Shown here piece by piece: positions 26,701 to 39,100 of a stretch of DNA of 64,000 nt; the first letter of the stretch is position 1, and the number at the start of each line of letters is the position of its first letter. Source of the DNA: Diprion similis (taxonomy: Eukaryota; Arthropoda; Insecta; Hymenoptera; Diprionidae); assembly GCF_021155765.1 (NCBI RefSeq), contig NC_060108.1, forward strand, positions 23,151,025 through 23,215,024, in the 5' to 3' direction. The notes under the pieces were generated by a model, which was not told where the DNA came from, made no database searches, and was given only the letters and a program-made list of their open reading frames with translations. A program made the position numbers and the translations under genes.

Positions 26701-29700
26701 CGTTCGTTAGCAAATTGAATTCAGTTCGAATGGCTGCCAGGACCGTGGCGTAATAGTGGAACATAAATCTTCATCGCATGGATCGGAGACCTTGGCGAGG
26801 AAAAAGGGCGTGCGATGAGCAAAAAGGGAGGGTTGATAGAGGGTGGAAATACGTGGTCCACAATGCGAAGAGAAAGAGAGAGGCATAAAGCGAATAAAGA
26901 GTCAGCGCACCGAGGATAATGGTCAAGGGTCATTTTATTACCACCAACGTACGTGGGGGTTTTACGTCACCATTGAGGCTCAGGTATCATACGACGTCCT
27001 CGTAGCTTCGAAATTTTCGTCAAATTCGACGATCCTACCTTCCGAGTGTCTCGCAATAGAAACGACAGAAAGAACAGTCAACCCGGTATTTTCGCAGCTC
27101 AATTTAACTTTATGTGCTGCACAAGTTTGCGGATTTATTAATTTAATTCTGCTCATCTCACCATGACATGCAATGCAATCACGTTTCAGGGACCTCGATT
27201 TAACTTCAATTTTTCCGATCCGATTGCTTCATGAGACAATCCAATTAAATCGCAGCAGTCTCTATGCATGTACATTGAGAACAGTATTTCTAGTAAATTC
27301 TCATAAATTATGAACCTTCGAATGCCTGATAAATTTTTGAGGCCTTATTTCTCTTTTACTCAGAACATTATATTCGACGTAAAGCTGAATAGCAGCTAAT
27401 TAGCGGGTGTAAAAGTGTGTGATCAGGCCGAAAGACTCGGTGGTGAAAGAGTGTAAATTACCGTTTTCTTCCGACAAGTGATTTTCTTTTTTCACCCAGT
27501 ATTTACAGGGTTAGAAAAAAAATCAGTCAACAAACAATTTTTACACGTACCAACATCTTGCCAGACGTTAATGTTAAAAAATAAGCTACGAAAAAAGATT
27601 TGGATAGGCTTTGAGGGTAGAGTGAAAGCCTCCCCCCCCCCCCCCCCCCCGTCGCCCGCAGAGTGATTAAATTTCTTCCTATTCCATCAAAGCGAGGGGG
27701 TCAAGTTTCGCCCTGTGCCAATCTGACTCCCAAATTGGTACTGACCTTTACTCGTGCCGTAACTGCCTGCGGTATTCATGCCAGGCAAGAGATTTGAGAT
27801 GGTGATCATGTTGGTCCTGGCGATGGTGGTGCGCTTGACCGCGTTGCTGACATTCCTGGCTTTGCTCCACGTCGAGTACATGTTGAGACCCTTATTATTG
27901 GCAAAAGTGAGATTGTACCTGGCGACTTTGTCAGCGAGGAAAACGAGCTTCAAACCGTTCTCCGAGCGCTCGATCATTTTCGTTACATTCTCAGCCCAGG
28001 TCCAACCCTTAGAGAGTGAATCGACCACCCCGTTAGCCGGCGACACTTCCTGCGTCGTAACCAACTTGCAAAAGAGGGACAACGAACGCATCTCCGTATT
28101 AAATATCTCCTCTCGTTTCCTCCACGACTCCACGTGCCAGGCATTCTCGTGGGATGAGTTGAACAGATTCCCGAGGTAGGAGTGCAGGATTGGCCCGAGG
28201 GTTTTCCTGTCGTGTTCCATGCCTGCAGGTAAACGTTCGCACAGTTATAACTCGACATTGAAACTTTACTCAAGTGATATAAAACCGTGCTACTAACTCC
28301 TCGGACGTGTTTCTGTATGTTTTTTTTTTTTCTCCATGATCAAAAGTTCTTCAGCCAACTTTAATTACCCCCTTCTTTCTCTCTTTCTCTCTTTCTTCTT
28401 TGTCAGATTGAAATTAACTCGGCTCCCGCTAAATTGACCTCAGAAAACTCGACGGAAAATCCCCCACGAGCAGATATAGTGCTTCATCGTCAAACATAAC
28501 GGATAAAATCATACTTCTCACCAAAATACAGCCACTTGACGAGAGTCTTGGCAAGCACAAGGTTGTTCTCAAGGTCGACGTAAGCGGTCTCTCGATCCCT
28601 CCTGACGATATCGATGAGGACGTCAACGGATCTCTCGAAGTAAGCCGTCGCGCTGTTGTTGGTTCTGCGTCTCAACCTCTTGCGACGAGCTTGCTTCCGG
28701 TTCCGACGGTCCGTCACGGCGTAGATTTGATCCCTGGCTTGTCTCAGGACCAGAGTCAAGAGGTAAACTAGATTCTCTGTTGGTTCCGAGCTGTGCAGAC
28801 CAGGAGTGGGAAAGTTCTGTAGGAAGGAAACGTCGTCTCCGCTCTGTAAAAAATGTCGGAGGATAAGAAGAAATAAGTGAAATTTTTCTATGGAACTGAA
28901 AGCAAGGAGAATCGAAAACAGCCGATATTACAAAGGAAATCAATTAAATTCAGTTAAGTATGTGTGTCCGATGTGGAACCGGTCATCGGAACACGAGACC
29001 GCGGAACAGACAAGAGTAAATCCCAACAACGACAACAACAAAACAAGAGGAAGAAGAAAAACAACAACAACAACAACGTGGATGTCTGCGGACGGAGGCA
29101 GAGAAGCGAATCGCTTCAACTGGAAACTCCTGAATTATGCGCATCCGTTCAACTCTCAGTGCAAGTTAAACTTGTTTGACTTGTTTCCCCTTGCAGTTTT
29201 ACAGTTATAGAAACAGATGCAGCAGATCCCACAGACGCAACGCCGCTATTTCATGCTCCAAGTTTACGATTAGACACGTATTTCGCACTTCTAAAGCGAG
29301 GAATCTTACTTGTAGGACGGCTTTCTTGACCTTCAAAACTTCCCTGATCACCAGACCCAGGTATTCGAGCTGCTTCCCGCTGTACCCACAATGCCTGCCC
29401 ATCGTTCCCCTAGGGAGTGAGGCGATCACACGACGCCATCGCGTTATCAGCTCGTTCTCCAGGATGTCGGACGGCTCCAGATCCACTGGAGTACTGCTCA
29501 TCGAATGCTGATGCAGGGCCGTCAGGTATGATTCCAGGAGTCGAGAGTCCGACAGGTACGAGTCCTCGTGGTGGAGAATTCCTCCTGGAAATCGTAATCG
29601 ATCCGATCACGACGGTACAACTGATCGAACGAAAATAGCGCGTACCTAAATTTGTTCTAATTTCGCGAGAGATTTGAATTAAACTAAGTACAAGTGTCTG

Positions 29701-32700
29701 GAAACCAGGAACTCCAGTGTCGTAAGTTGACGGTGGCGATGAGCAGATCCTGGCATATCGCGTTTGATCGACACCCCGAAGCAATCTAAGTTTCCGCGGC
29801 GAAGCTGCGTTTGGAATTAACGTTCACAACCCGCACGTTTGATGTCTGGTATCGCGTCAGCAGCACTCGCCTAAATCCCGTGAGTATCTATAACTACGTT
29901 TGATGGAATAGCAATGTTGATCGAATGACGCTTCAGTGAAATGTTTAATGACCGAATAAACCGGCGGCTGTCAACATTTTCGAAGTTTATTTTACCCTGC
30001 TGCAGCTAGTGTTTGCAGTGCATCAAGTACGTTATACATGAACGGAAAATGGCGTAGATACTGGTTCACAGTTTCTTTTTCTTTCTTTTTTTAAGTTGGA
30101 AAAATCAAAAAAACATCACCGTTGGCAAGTGAAACGGTCAATTATATACTGTTCAAAGGATGTCATATTATATCATTGCCTGACTTTCGGTCATCGAGTT
30201 ATTCCATCAGGGTTCTCTGCGAGCAATTTTTTGAAGAACAATTTCCTACGATTTTTCGTTACGGTAATATACGGATTTGTCGCTGCATCTTCAAAGAATT
30301 TTGATAGAAAATTTTTAATCGTAATTGAAATCCGATTTAAACAATCGCAAGAACATCGTAGATGAAAAAACAATTCTCTGATGCCTTTAATTTTTATTTT
30401 TTTATTTTTTTATCACGTTTATCACGTCGAGGGAAACTTGCTTAACGTTAAGTTAGCACTAACTACGGGCATACACAGATGCTTCATCTCAACTATTCGC
30501 CATCCGTACAGGCAACTTAAAAATTACCCAACTCGCAGTTTAAGCTAAGATTCATTCTGACAATTTCCTGAAATTTCATTTGCACCGAAGTGCTTACCTA
30601 CCTAAGCGTGCGAAATTACTTCACTTCCGTTTAACAAGCTCGCCCTGTCAAGCTCTGCAGCCATGGAATACCTACAACGCACTGCGCTGGCTTAATTATA
30701 ACAGCGAAGATCGTTCTCGAGAGATGAAAGTTATTACCTACCTTTTGCACACTGTAGCATCACGTTGCATCTCGGGTAGAAATAGCATCTTAAACTTTGA
30801 CACTTCAATGCTGTGACCAATTCGTCCAGGCTCGTCAACACGTGTCGCGACAGTGTACCAGGAGCCCAGCTACGCAAAGGATCTGGTCCTGCTCGTTCCA
30901 GAGACCACCAGTGAATTGTTTTCAGCACATGGCGCGAGACGACTCTCAGTGTGTCCTGAAACGATTTTGTACACGTTTCATTATCGCTTTCATCTTCATT
31001 TCTGACTTGTATTTTTTCACTATTCGGGAAAGTTTTTGCTGACTTTGAATTACTCGTATTGATGGGAGAATCTAACTATTATAAGATCGAGATATTACTA
31101 CAACAAATGTAAGCAAACGAATAAGCACAAGGGAGAAACAATCCGAATAATCACAAAACATATTTAACCTACATAGAAAGAAGGAAAGCTTGTAAAGAAT
31201 AAAAGTTGAGTAAGTTTTCGACAGAACGCTGACATCCAACTCGACGATTGTCGTTTCTTTCCCTCTCTTGCGAACAAACAAAATTCATGAGTCTATTACT
31301 GATACAGAGATGGCAAAAACAGCAAGTAGGTTGCACTAAAAACTTTCCTCCACTCGGTAGAAAGTTCTCAAAATACACGACACCATCATTTATCGCAAGC
31401 TTAAACTCGTCGTTCGACGGTTAGAAATATAAATCTTCGTTAAAACAACTGTTCTAGTATTTTGACGTTCAATTTAATCCTGCGACATCATCGGAATGTA
31501 TCGACCCACTTTTTCTTCCTGTACTCTGAACTTCAGGGCCAGTGCAACCCCGAATACTGTGCAAGTTTCGAAGGGATGAAAGTACTTGCAACTTGTCTGC
31601 GGGGCTGTTCCTCGGGTAACATTACGAAACGAACCGGTTCGCTGTTCAAAGGGGGTGGCGACACACCGCGCGATGAATAAATGGAAGGGTTAAATAAGTA
31701 ATCCATCATTCGTACAAGCCCTTTAATATTCTTGGCAAACTGAACACGGCCAGTCGGTTCTCGTCGAGAGAAATGCGAGCCTGCTCGTCCAGCTCTACTC
31801 CGCAATTGTGATACAAGTTTAATGATTGGGCAACACCTCGTTCCCGCATCAACGAGGGTTCCGCCTTCACTTGGATTACCCAATTTTGCACCAATTACGC
31901 GTCACGCTGCAGCTAAAATCGCGAGATCCATAAAAATTTCGCGTTTTAAAACCACCAGGTGGATGTAACTTTTCTCATTAAGTGCGTCGATTCATCGCGC
32001 CGGGGTCAGGGATTTACCCTGGCAGTCCCTCGAGCCTCGCGCGCTGCAGGGGTGAGCGATAAATTATTACAAAGATCGCGAAAACACCGCGTCTGCGCAG
32101 AGCAGAAGCTGCATTTCCAGTATTCAGACCACCCTGGACCGCCTGGATATTATCAAAACAACCCTCCGTTTCTCGCGCCAAAATTCCTCCGTGGGTGCAA
32201 GTTTGAACTGCCCAGCGGGGGGGAGAAATTTTCTCTCCAAGGGCTCCGGCATAAGAGAGAAAAGGAGTAAAAAGAGAAAGAAAAAAAAAGGAAAGAGCGG
32301 AAAAGTATGAAAGGAAAAAATTAAACACGGTTTCATTAACTCGAACCCCATTAGTATTTTCATTTCCGAAAACTCACCTTGTTTTTCATTGGGAGATTCA
32401 ACTCGCCTCTTCCTCGTAACTGATCCAGAATACCGCCAAGTACCGTTTCTGTAAGAGCCGGAACGCTGTCCTCGTGATAGTGATGCTTCATTACCGTTTC
32501 TGCTCCCGGAAATCGCACCCTCCAGAGGGTCGACCGGTCCTCGCAACGAGCACCAGGATACGGACCGACGGCCACGACGTACATGCCCTGAAAAAAGGAG
32601 TTAAAACTGTTGGTGAACTCGTTTGGGAAATCGTTTTTTCGATCGTTTTTTAGTAAACTGACTGTTTGCGCGGCGGTCAGGTGCAGGAGAGCGTCGCAGT

Positions 32701-35700
32701 GATGAAGAGGAACTCGGCGAGGGTAATCGGCCAAGGAAGACCACGAAGATACGCCGACTCCAATCGAAAGCCGGACTTCAGCCTCGCGATTTTTCGAACC
32801 GCCGATACCGATCCTCAGTAGGATTCCCGCCGCGTCTTCAACGAGGGCAACTCGATGATCCCTCGGCTCCGGCAAAACGGCTTCTTCGTGGGCTGAAATA
32901 AGAGGGAAAACGAGGTTTACGAGGGTCTTTGAATTTTGGAATTTCATTTTCAGCGTTGCCAGAACTTTCCCGCAAACTTTCCGCGAACTCTGTAGATGCT
33001 TATACCGTATAATATGCGGGCGAAGGATCACTTATGTATCCTGAGACGAAACATGTAACTTTTACTATGTAGACATGTAATGCATCTCGTTTCCTCGTCC
33101 TCGCAATCCGGTTTTTTTTAATGAAAAAGTAAGGGTATATAGTTATAGTTGAGCTGTACAATTAACCGAAAATGAAACCCAATTTTTTAAATCCTGTAAA
33201 AGTCTTCGAGAATTCGATTTGAGAATTGAAAGTTGTGCTTTTTTTTCGTCACCACCGAAATCGACCCAAGCATGCGCATTGATCCGTCCAATTACTTCCG
33301 GCGTTACCGGAAGTGTCGTGATAACTTTGCCACGTGGGTACATAAATAACAATTCCTATGATCAACGGTGATATATAATCTCGTCTAATACTTTTATCTT
33401 GACTATTTCTGCGGTAGCACACTAGGAGAGAAGAAAACCCAGAGACAAGGGCCACTGGAAAAGGGCGCGCTGGGCTGGGTCACCATAAATTAAGGAAAGT
33501 TTCCCGCGGAACGGGGAGTCCGAAGTCCTGTATACAAAATGAATTTAAACCACTCTTCCCTATTCTATCGCACGGCATTCTTCACCCTGACGGTGAAAAA
33601 TGCGCGGAATTTGGAAATTCGTAAAAATACATCTAATTCGATACTGCATCTGCGTGCGTAACCTGCCAGCCTTTAAACCTAAATCTGCTCTTTCTCTAAA
33701 ATACATTTCGGGATAATTCTGAGCTTTTAAACGAACGAACGTAGGTATATTGTTAAGTTAATTGAGAAAAGAATAAAATGCGAGGTAGATAGATATCCAT
33801 GCTGACTCTGCAAATAACTTTTCTGAGAGCGTGGAGTGTACCTATAAGAACAGAGGCGAAGATTATTCGTTCGCAGCTCATAAAGGAGCTTTATAAAAAA
33901 TTTTCCCCTCTTACGTATATAATAAAGGTATAGCGTTGAAGCGAATTGTTACGTTAGGATCATAATTCTAAATCTCCGTCAGCTACAATTAACCAACTCC
34001 GTAGCCGTAGCGTCGGCATGATTTACTATATGCGTCTAACGGGTGTTGGCTATATCGAATTACTCGTTCTTCACCGTTGCCTTGCTTCTTCGCTGTCCCT
34101 TCTTTAGCGTAATATACGACCTGAAAAATTCATCGGGGCCGGTTAGCCAACTTGACGACGCAAAGCCGAGCCGTGTCGAGGCAAACCGGTGAAGGAAAGC
34201 AGAAAGTCATTATTAAATAAAAGAAAAATAATCGACTGTATATTATACTTACAGTACACTGTGTCTGCACGCGGCAGCCAGGATATTGTCTCGCTTTTCC
34301 TTATAATAAGCAATGTAATACACCCTATCTATGCGTAAAATTAATGCAGGCATTTACCGCCCTTGCGTTATGATTATATGCACAGGGTGAGATGTTGAAA
34401 ATCAACTGACATCGGGAAACAAACATCAGAGAACAGTGAAAACTGCATCATGAATGAAATTCCATTTTCATTTTTTCTTAGTCGATGTTTTTAATACTTT
34501 TCTGGGCAATATATATCATCATTCCAATTTTGTCGAGTCTTTGTAGTGTCAAATTTTTCACGTCAAGTCATCCAAAGTATGACGCGGACGCTTGTAAAGC
34601 TTCTAATGATCACATGCAAAAAAAATTTTTCTTTACCATGTGACCCTGAAGTATGAATTCATCGAAATAAACGCGTCACCCCGTATGCAGACGATTCCGC
34701 GGTGTTAAGGATAAGGGGCTGCATTAACGAGATACAAAGATAGCGTTGATACTCGTTACGTCTTATTTATAGCATCTTGTTAAAGATTATTATCACACTA
34801 TTGGACTCGCGGACAAAGTTGAGGCTCGACGATGAAGCTGGATCGATAATCTTATGTATCGTATCTTCCTTAGCGAAATATAGCCTATGTATCGTATCAG
34901 TGGACGGAAATGCTGAATGGAAATTGAGAGGCGGTACATAGACGGTGTTCATACCTGGCCCGTAGAATATCCTGCAGTGATCCGGCTGCTTTAATATTTT
35001 TTCGAGCACCTCGGCGTCGACCACTTGTCCCGGGGTCCAGCACAGCCTCTCATCAGCGCCGTTTGTTGATCCTGAAAAAACATTTTTTCCTCTCAGAAAT
35101 TTTCTTCTTGCGCGTATTCTTCACTCACGCGAGGGTGTGCAAAACATAGAATTCTCTCTCGTTTCGTTCTCGTCCGTACTTCTTGTCAGAAATTCAAAGC
35201 AAGTGATATAAAATGAATAAATGAATGAATAATAAACCGCGAGGATTTCAACGATTTTATTCGTCGGACTTTTGCGTATGAGGAATCTACTATTCAATAC
35301 TCATCCTTCCGGCTCCTTGAAGAGATAATAAGTGAAAGGAGATTCCACCTACCCGGCTTCGTCGCTGCGGCGAGAAGATTCGCCAGCTTTGCTTTGATTA
35401 AGTCTCTCCTCAGACGACCTCCCGGTCCGAGAAACTCTCCCCAGGACTCAGCACCCATTCCCCGGATCCTGACGCGCGCAAATCCTGGCATGGCCGCATC
35501 TTCTTCGACGCTGACAGGCGTCTCGTGGTCTGAGGTGAGGCCTGGCGACGAGAGAGCGTCGAGCCTGACCAGGTACTCGAACTTCAATTGCTGAAAATCG
35601 AGGTGAAAATCAAAGAAATTAATAGACAACATCGAAAAAAGGTTTAACATATTTTAAACAGTATTTTGAGAAGAGATTTCTGAAAGCTTTAAACAACTCA

Positions 35701-36138
35701 TCGTCTTGAAATACTGTGATAATTTCGTATTACCTTGATTCGACTGCGATCGTTTAAAGAGATAAGAAACATCGATGAGAATCTACTGTCGATATTCCCA
35801 ACCCCGACTAAGAGACGCTGCAACAATCTTTCAACCGTAGCCTCAATCGTTGTGGTATCAGCTGTAGATAAAACACCATTATTGTTTCTTTTTTTTCATT
35901 TTTCAAACAGAAACCATGAGAGACTGTAACTTGCTCGCAGAATTGAGCGAACCAAATATGGTCCAGAGTATGAAGCGATTATAAAATGAAAAAACTCACC
36001 GTTTACCCCCATCGAATCAGCGACAGACTTGGTAAAGTAATCATTCAGATTGTCCAACTCGTCCTTCGAAAACGTGATTTTTGTTGCCATAAGTCGAAGG
36101 CCGCCTTTGCCGGAAATTCCGCTCGGCGCACACCCCAT
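17769..36138 (-). CDS. Large Mab-21/cGAS-fold domain protein with acylation signal and Trp-Asp repeat tail
   Basis: Fourteen exons join in frame to about 1138 aa: 36000-36138, 35734-35861, 35353-35590, 34955-35071, 32663-32892, 32378-32587, 30742-30955, 29310-29584, 28522-28843, 27746-28222, 26008-26138, 21889-22046, 18370-18629, 17769-18286. The start MGCAPS fits N-myristoylation at Gly2 with a palmitoylable Cys3. Residues about 50-430 align along the Mab-21 domain: ERLLQRLLVGVGNIDSRF, FEYLVRLDAL, ESWGEFLGPGGRLRRDLIKA, TLWRVRFPGAETV, RHVLKTIHWWSLERAGPD and the signature CYFYPRCNVML. Residues about 430-780 are helical and basic in part (RRNRKQARRKRLRRR). The tail (about 885-1138) repeats P-x-W-D. 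The domain identity is secure and function is unknown. The exon 10-11 junction is the weakest: the acceptor at 26139-26140 keeps phase, but a stronger acceptor lies at 26162-26163. Confidence 0.82.
21789..21840. repeat. (TC)n microsatellite, (GA)n in the Mab-21 transcript
   Basis: Slightly interrupted TC repeat. On the minus strand it is a GA-rich tract starting about 48 bases after the donor of the exon at 21889-22046. A shorter TC tract lies at 21641-21659. Confidence 0.9.
23903..24110 (-). CDS. Candidate exon inside the Mab-21 gene, not in phase with the main chain
   Basis: Sixty-nine codons lie between an acceptor (TTCCATCAG) and a GTGAGT donor, phase 0 in and 1 out. The peptide includes ALDDFRLFVRLPGAAGS, DTDIRIRRGDYLHPSMLTVL and CLLSSSVLFALKF. 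Inserting it between the exons at 26008-26138 and 21889-22046 would break the frame, because the latter needs phase 0. It could therefore be an alternative exon, part of another gene, or noise. Confidence 0.25.
27632..27650. repeat. 19-base C homopolymer (G run in the Mab-21 transcript)
   Basis: Lies about 95 bases after the donor of the exon at 27746-28222, inside the following intron. Confidence 0.9.
29024..29076. repeat. (CAA)n-rich tract
   Basis: Interrupted CAA/AAC trinucleotides with an AGG-AAG insert, in the intron between the exons at 29310-29584 and 28522-28843 of the Mab-21 gene. Plus-strand frames across it are repeat artefacts. Confidence 0.8.
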
Positions 36139-36170
36139 CCTCTACCTCAGCAGCCGTACTTGCTTATCTC
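36139..36170 (-). other. 5' UTR part of the first coding exon of the Mab-21 gene
   Basis: A good acceptor (TTTTGCAG) sits just above 36170, 32 bases upstream of the ATG at 36138. This suggests that at least one non-coding 5' exon lies further upstream, position unknown. Confidence 0.5.
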
Positions 36171-39100
36171 CTGCAAAATATATAAATGAGGGAAATGAAT
36201 TGGTCAAGGACCTCGTACAATGTGAGAGTAAAAGCGTTGAGCCGTGTCCTGCAGGTGATGGTCTCTTAACGTGCGCATAAAACGCGAGAAACTTTCTAGC
36301 GGAAAAAATAAATGTGAAGGAAAGAAAAGGGAGAAAGTTTGAAAAACTGACGCGAGTTTAATTCCACTGTGAAAATACGCGGGTACACCGAGGAGCTTCT
36401 GCACGAAGGAAGGACGAAAATGCGATGAAAAAAATGTCACAGATATGAGGAAAACTGTATTTGCCTCCGTTTGAAGGTCAGGCTGTGTTGTGTGACAAAC
36501 AGGGCTGAAAGCTCTCCACGTTGTATATTCGAGGTACGTGATCCTCCGCTTGAGCCGTTTGCGCCCGACTCCTAAGCCTTTTTATGCACGTATCTTATAT
36601 GGATGTATATACGTAGGTACGGGGAACTCGGGGCTTGGCAAATATGTCAATTTGGTAGAAATGTCTGAGTGGGCTAAGATATATTACGCCGAAAAGGAGA
36701 TAAGCAATCGTTTCAGACATGCTCCGCAGGGGATGCCGAGATAGACCGACGACTCAAATCGCGGTTCTCCTCCTCCTCCTCCTCCTCCTCCTCCTCGACG
36801 TCACCACTTCGGTAATATCTCACTCCAGATATTCTCTTCGTTATCGCTTGTGCATTGCGAGCAGCGTTTTTCGGCCCCAGACTGCGCTGATAACCGATAA
36901 GCTCGGAGAAAGGACTTGGATAGGACCGATGCTTTCATGTTCCGCGATCCGCGAATACCGACGGCTCTATGCTAGGTTAAAGCTCTGTATCTATAGCACG
37001 TGAAATTCTTGCGGGAATTCGGAATTTTGGCTAAGCGTTTCACACAGTCAGCTACATTTTTCAAGCGACGTTTTTCACCTTGCGATGTAGACGTCGGCGT
37101 AGCTGAACCTCGGCCATACGATTTATCGATCAGGTTCTGCAACCCGGTTGCTGAACTTCTTCGGGAATTATTATTATTAATGATTTTGGTAGGGAAAAAA
37201 ATTCATAATAATGATAAATGTTGCCGAAGGATACTGTATTTTTTACATCGTTTATTCTCGTAATACTTGTTGTGTCACGATATTATAGCTGCATTTATTG
37301 AGAACGAAATTCGTATATTACAATATTCAGTTACCTACTGTAATATTTTATTTTATCACGAAGAAAAAACTTTTCAAACTCTTGCGGGGCGCGCCAACTT
37401 GAAAAATTACCTGACCCATTTCTTTCTCGATGTTGGACATTCGCGGAAAAATAAATCTGAGTTACATATATTACGTTACCAATAGATTTATCGTCTACGC
37501 GTTCGCGCATATATTAACTTACTACACGTATTGAACTTCCCGCACTTATACCCACATTCGGTTTCTATGCACAGACGCGTAAATCAAAACGCGTACAAAG
37601 ATGCGACGTCATTCGCACGACGTAAAATTATTGCTACTTCTAACGAATCCTCCACACATTTACCTACAATACGTGCAATTCTTCACTATGAAAGCCGATG
37701 AAGAATCGACCAAGAATGATATGTTGCAAAACTTGCAAAGTATGAATTTATAAATCTACCACCGAACGAGCGAAACGAGTCTATATATATATGGATCGAA
37801 AAAATACCCACTTTTGTAGAACAGGCTATATTGCAAATTCATCTCTTTGCAAGCATCGATTCACGCCTTGTGTTGAAAACTGTCTCGGCTGTACGCGTAT
37901 ATAACTTGGCAAATACATATTCCCGACTTACAATTAAACGCTGCGCCGTTCGGATTTACGTCGCGCAAGTTGGAATTGGCCGTCTGCCACCGTCGTCTAC
38001 AGCTATCAAATTCGAAATGACTAATTGATCGGAAGTAACCGAGTGACTGAGCCGATAAAGTTAATCAATTTGAAAGCCGTCCCGTCGCGTCAGTAGCTTC
38101 AACCGATCGCTGGAATAAACGTCTCCAATTTACCCCGGATATACAAGCTACGTGTTACCGGCTTTTGCCAAGACGCCGACCTAAACTTCACAATTAAATA
38201 AATTTCACAAAGTAGTGTTCAAATTTTCTATTTCGGGAAGACAGATTTCATCACAAAGTGGGCGTACCGAACGCGTAAAATCTCCACCCCAGAAGTGTTG
38301 GAATAAAAATTAGAATCAAAATTTGACGTCAAATAATTTCAGAGTAGGTATATGAGAAAAAGGACTCACCAGCTATCGAACCTCTCGGCGCAAAATTGAA
38401 TTACCAGTGTTGCTCTTTCATTTCGAAGTGTGCGACGAAACTTCGTTACGTCAGTCGTGTCGAACCATTTTGATTTTGACGGTTGAAAAAAAATCGAGGC
38501 TGACGCGGTGTGGACGAAGACGCGATTTTTTTGATTTGCAAAATTTTGGAAAACACGTGTGGACGTAGGCTCGTTGTTAACCGAATTCCGCGATACATGT
38601 GTCGACGGTTCGTAGGAAAAGAGGAGTTGGATTATTATACGAACGGTACTATGTGGGGGTTGGATCTATGCCGGCATCGCTCCACTGTCGCAGTCCTACT
38701 GACCCCGAGGAATTGGGCCTCATGCTGCTACAAAGACGGACAATATTATCCCAACTTCGTTCACTGGTTCCATGACAATGCGACGTCCACGGTTCGCGGT
38801 CACCGCACCGGAATCACTTCCGATTCCGATTGTTCCTACGTCCACTTCCGGTTGCACGGGTGCGCCTGCAGCCGCATACTTCGTACCGAAGGATATAAAC
38901 CGTAAACACGCATGCACACATTCACACCTCGTTAGTTGTAACTAGATTTCAGCTTCTACGCAACGTCACGTTATTACGGTCGGAAATATACTCCGATTTT
39001 CTTACAATTAGTGCCATGTTCCATATCCAATGTTTTATTTCGTCCGTTTACGCGAAGAATACATCGTCTTCAGGTAGATTCCAGAAAAACTCCGATGTTG

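Noticed and set aside
27778-28179. 133-codon plus-strand frame
   Set aside because: It is the antisense shadow of the Mab-21 exon 27746-28222.
28890-29210. Plus-strand Asn/Thr-rich frames
   Set aside because: Artefact of the CAA-repeat tract in an intron.
38510-38905. 131-codon plus-strand frame with several Cys residues
   Set aside because: It starts at a GTG with no ATG nearby, no clear acceptor or donor and no family resemblance; the opposite strand is also partly open, as expected for GC-richer DNA.
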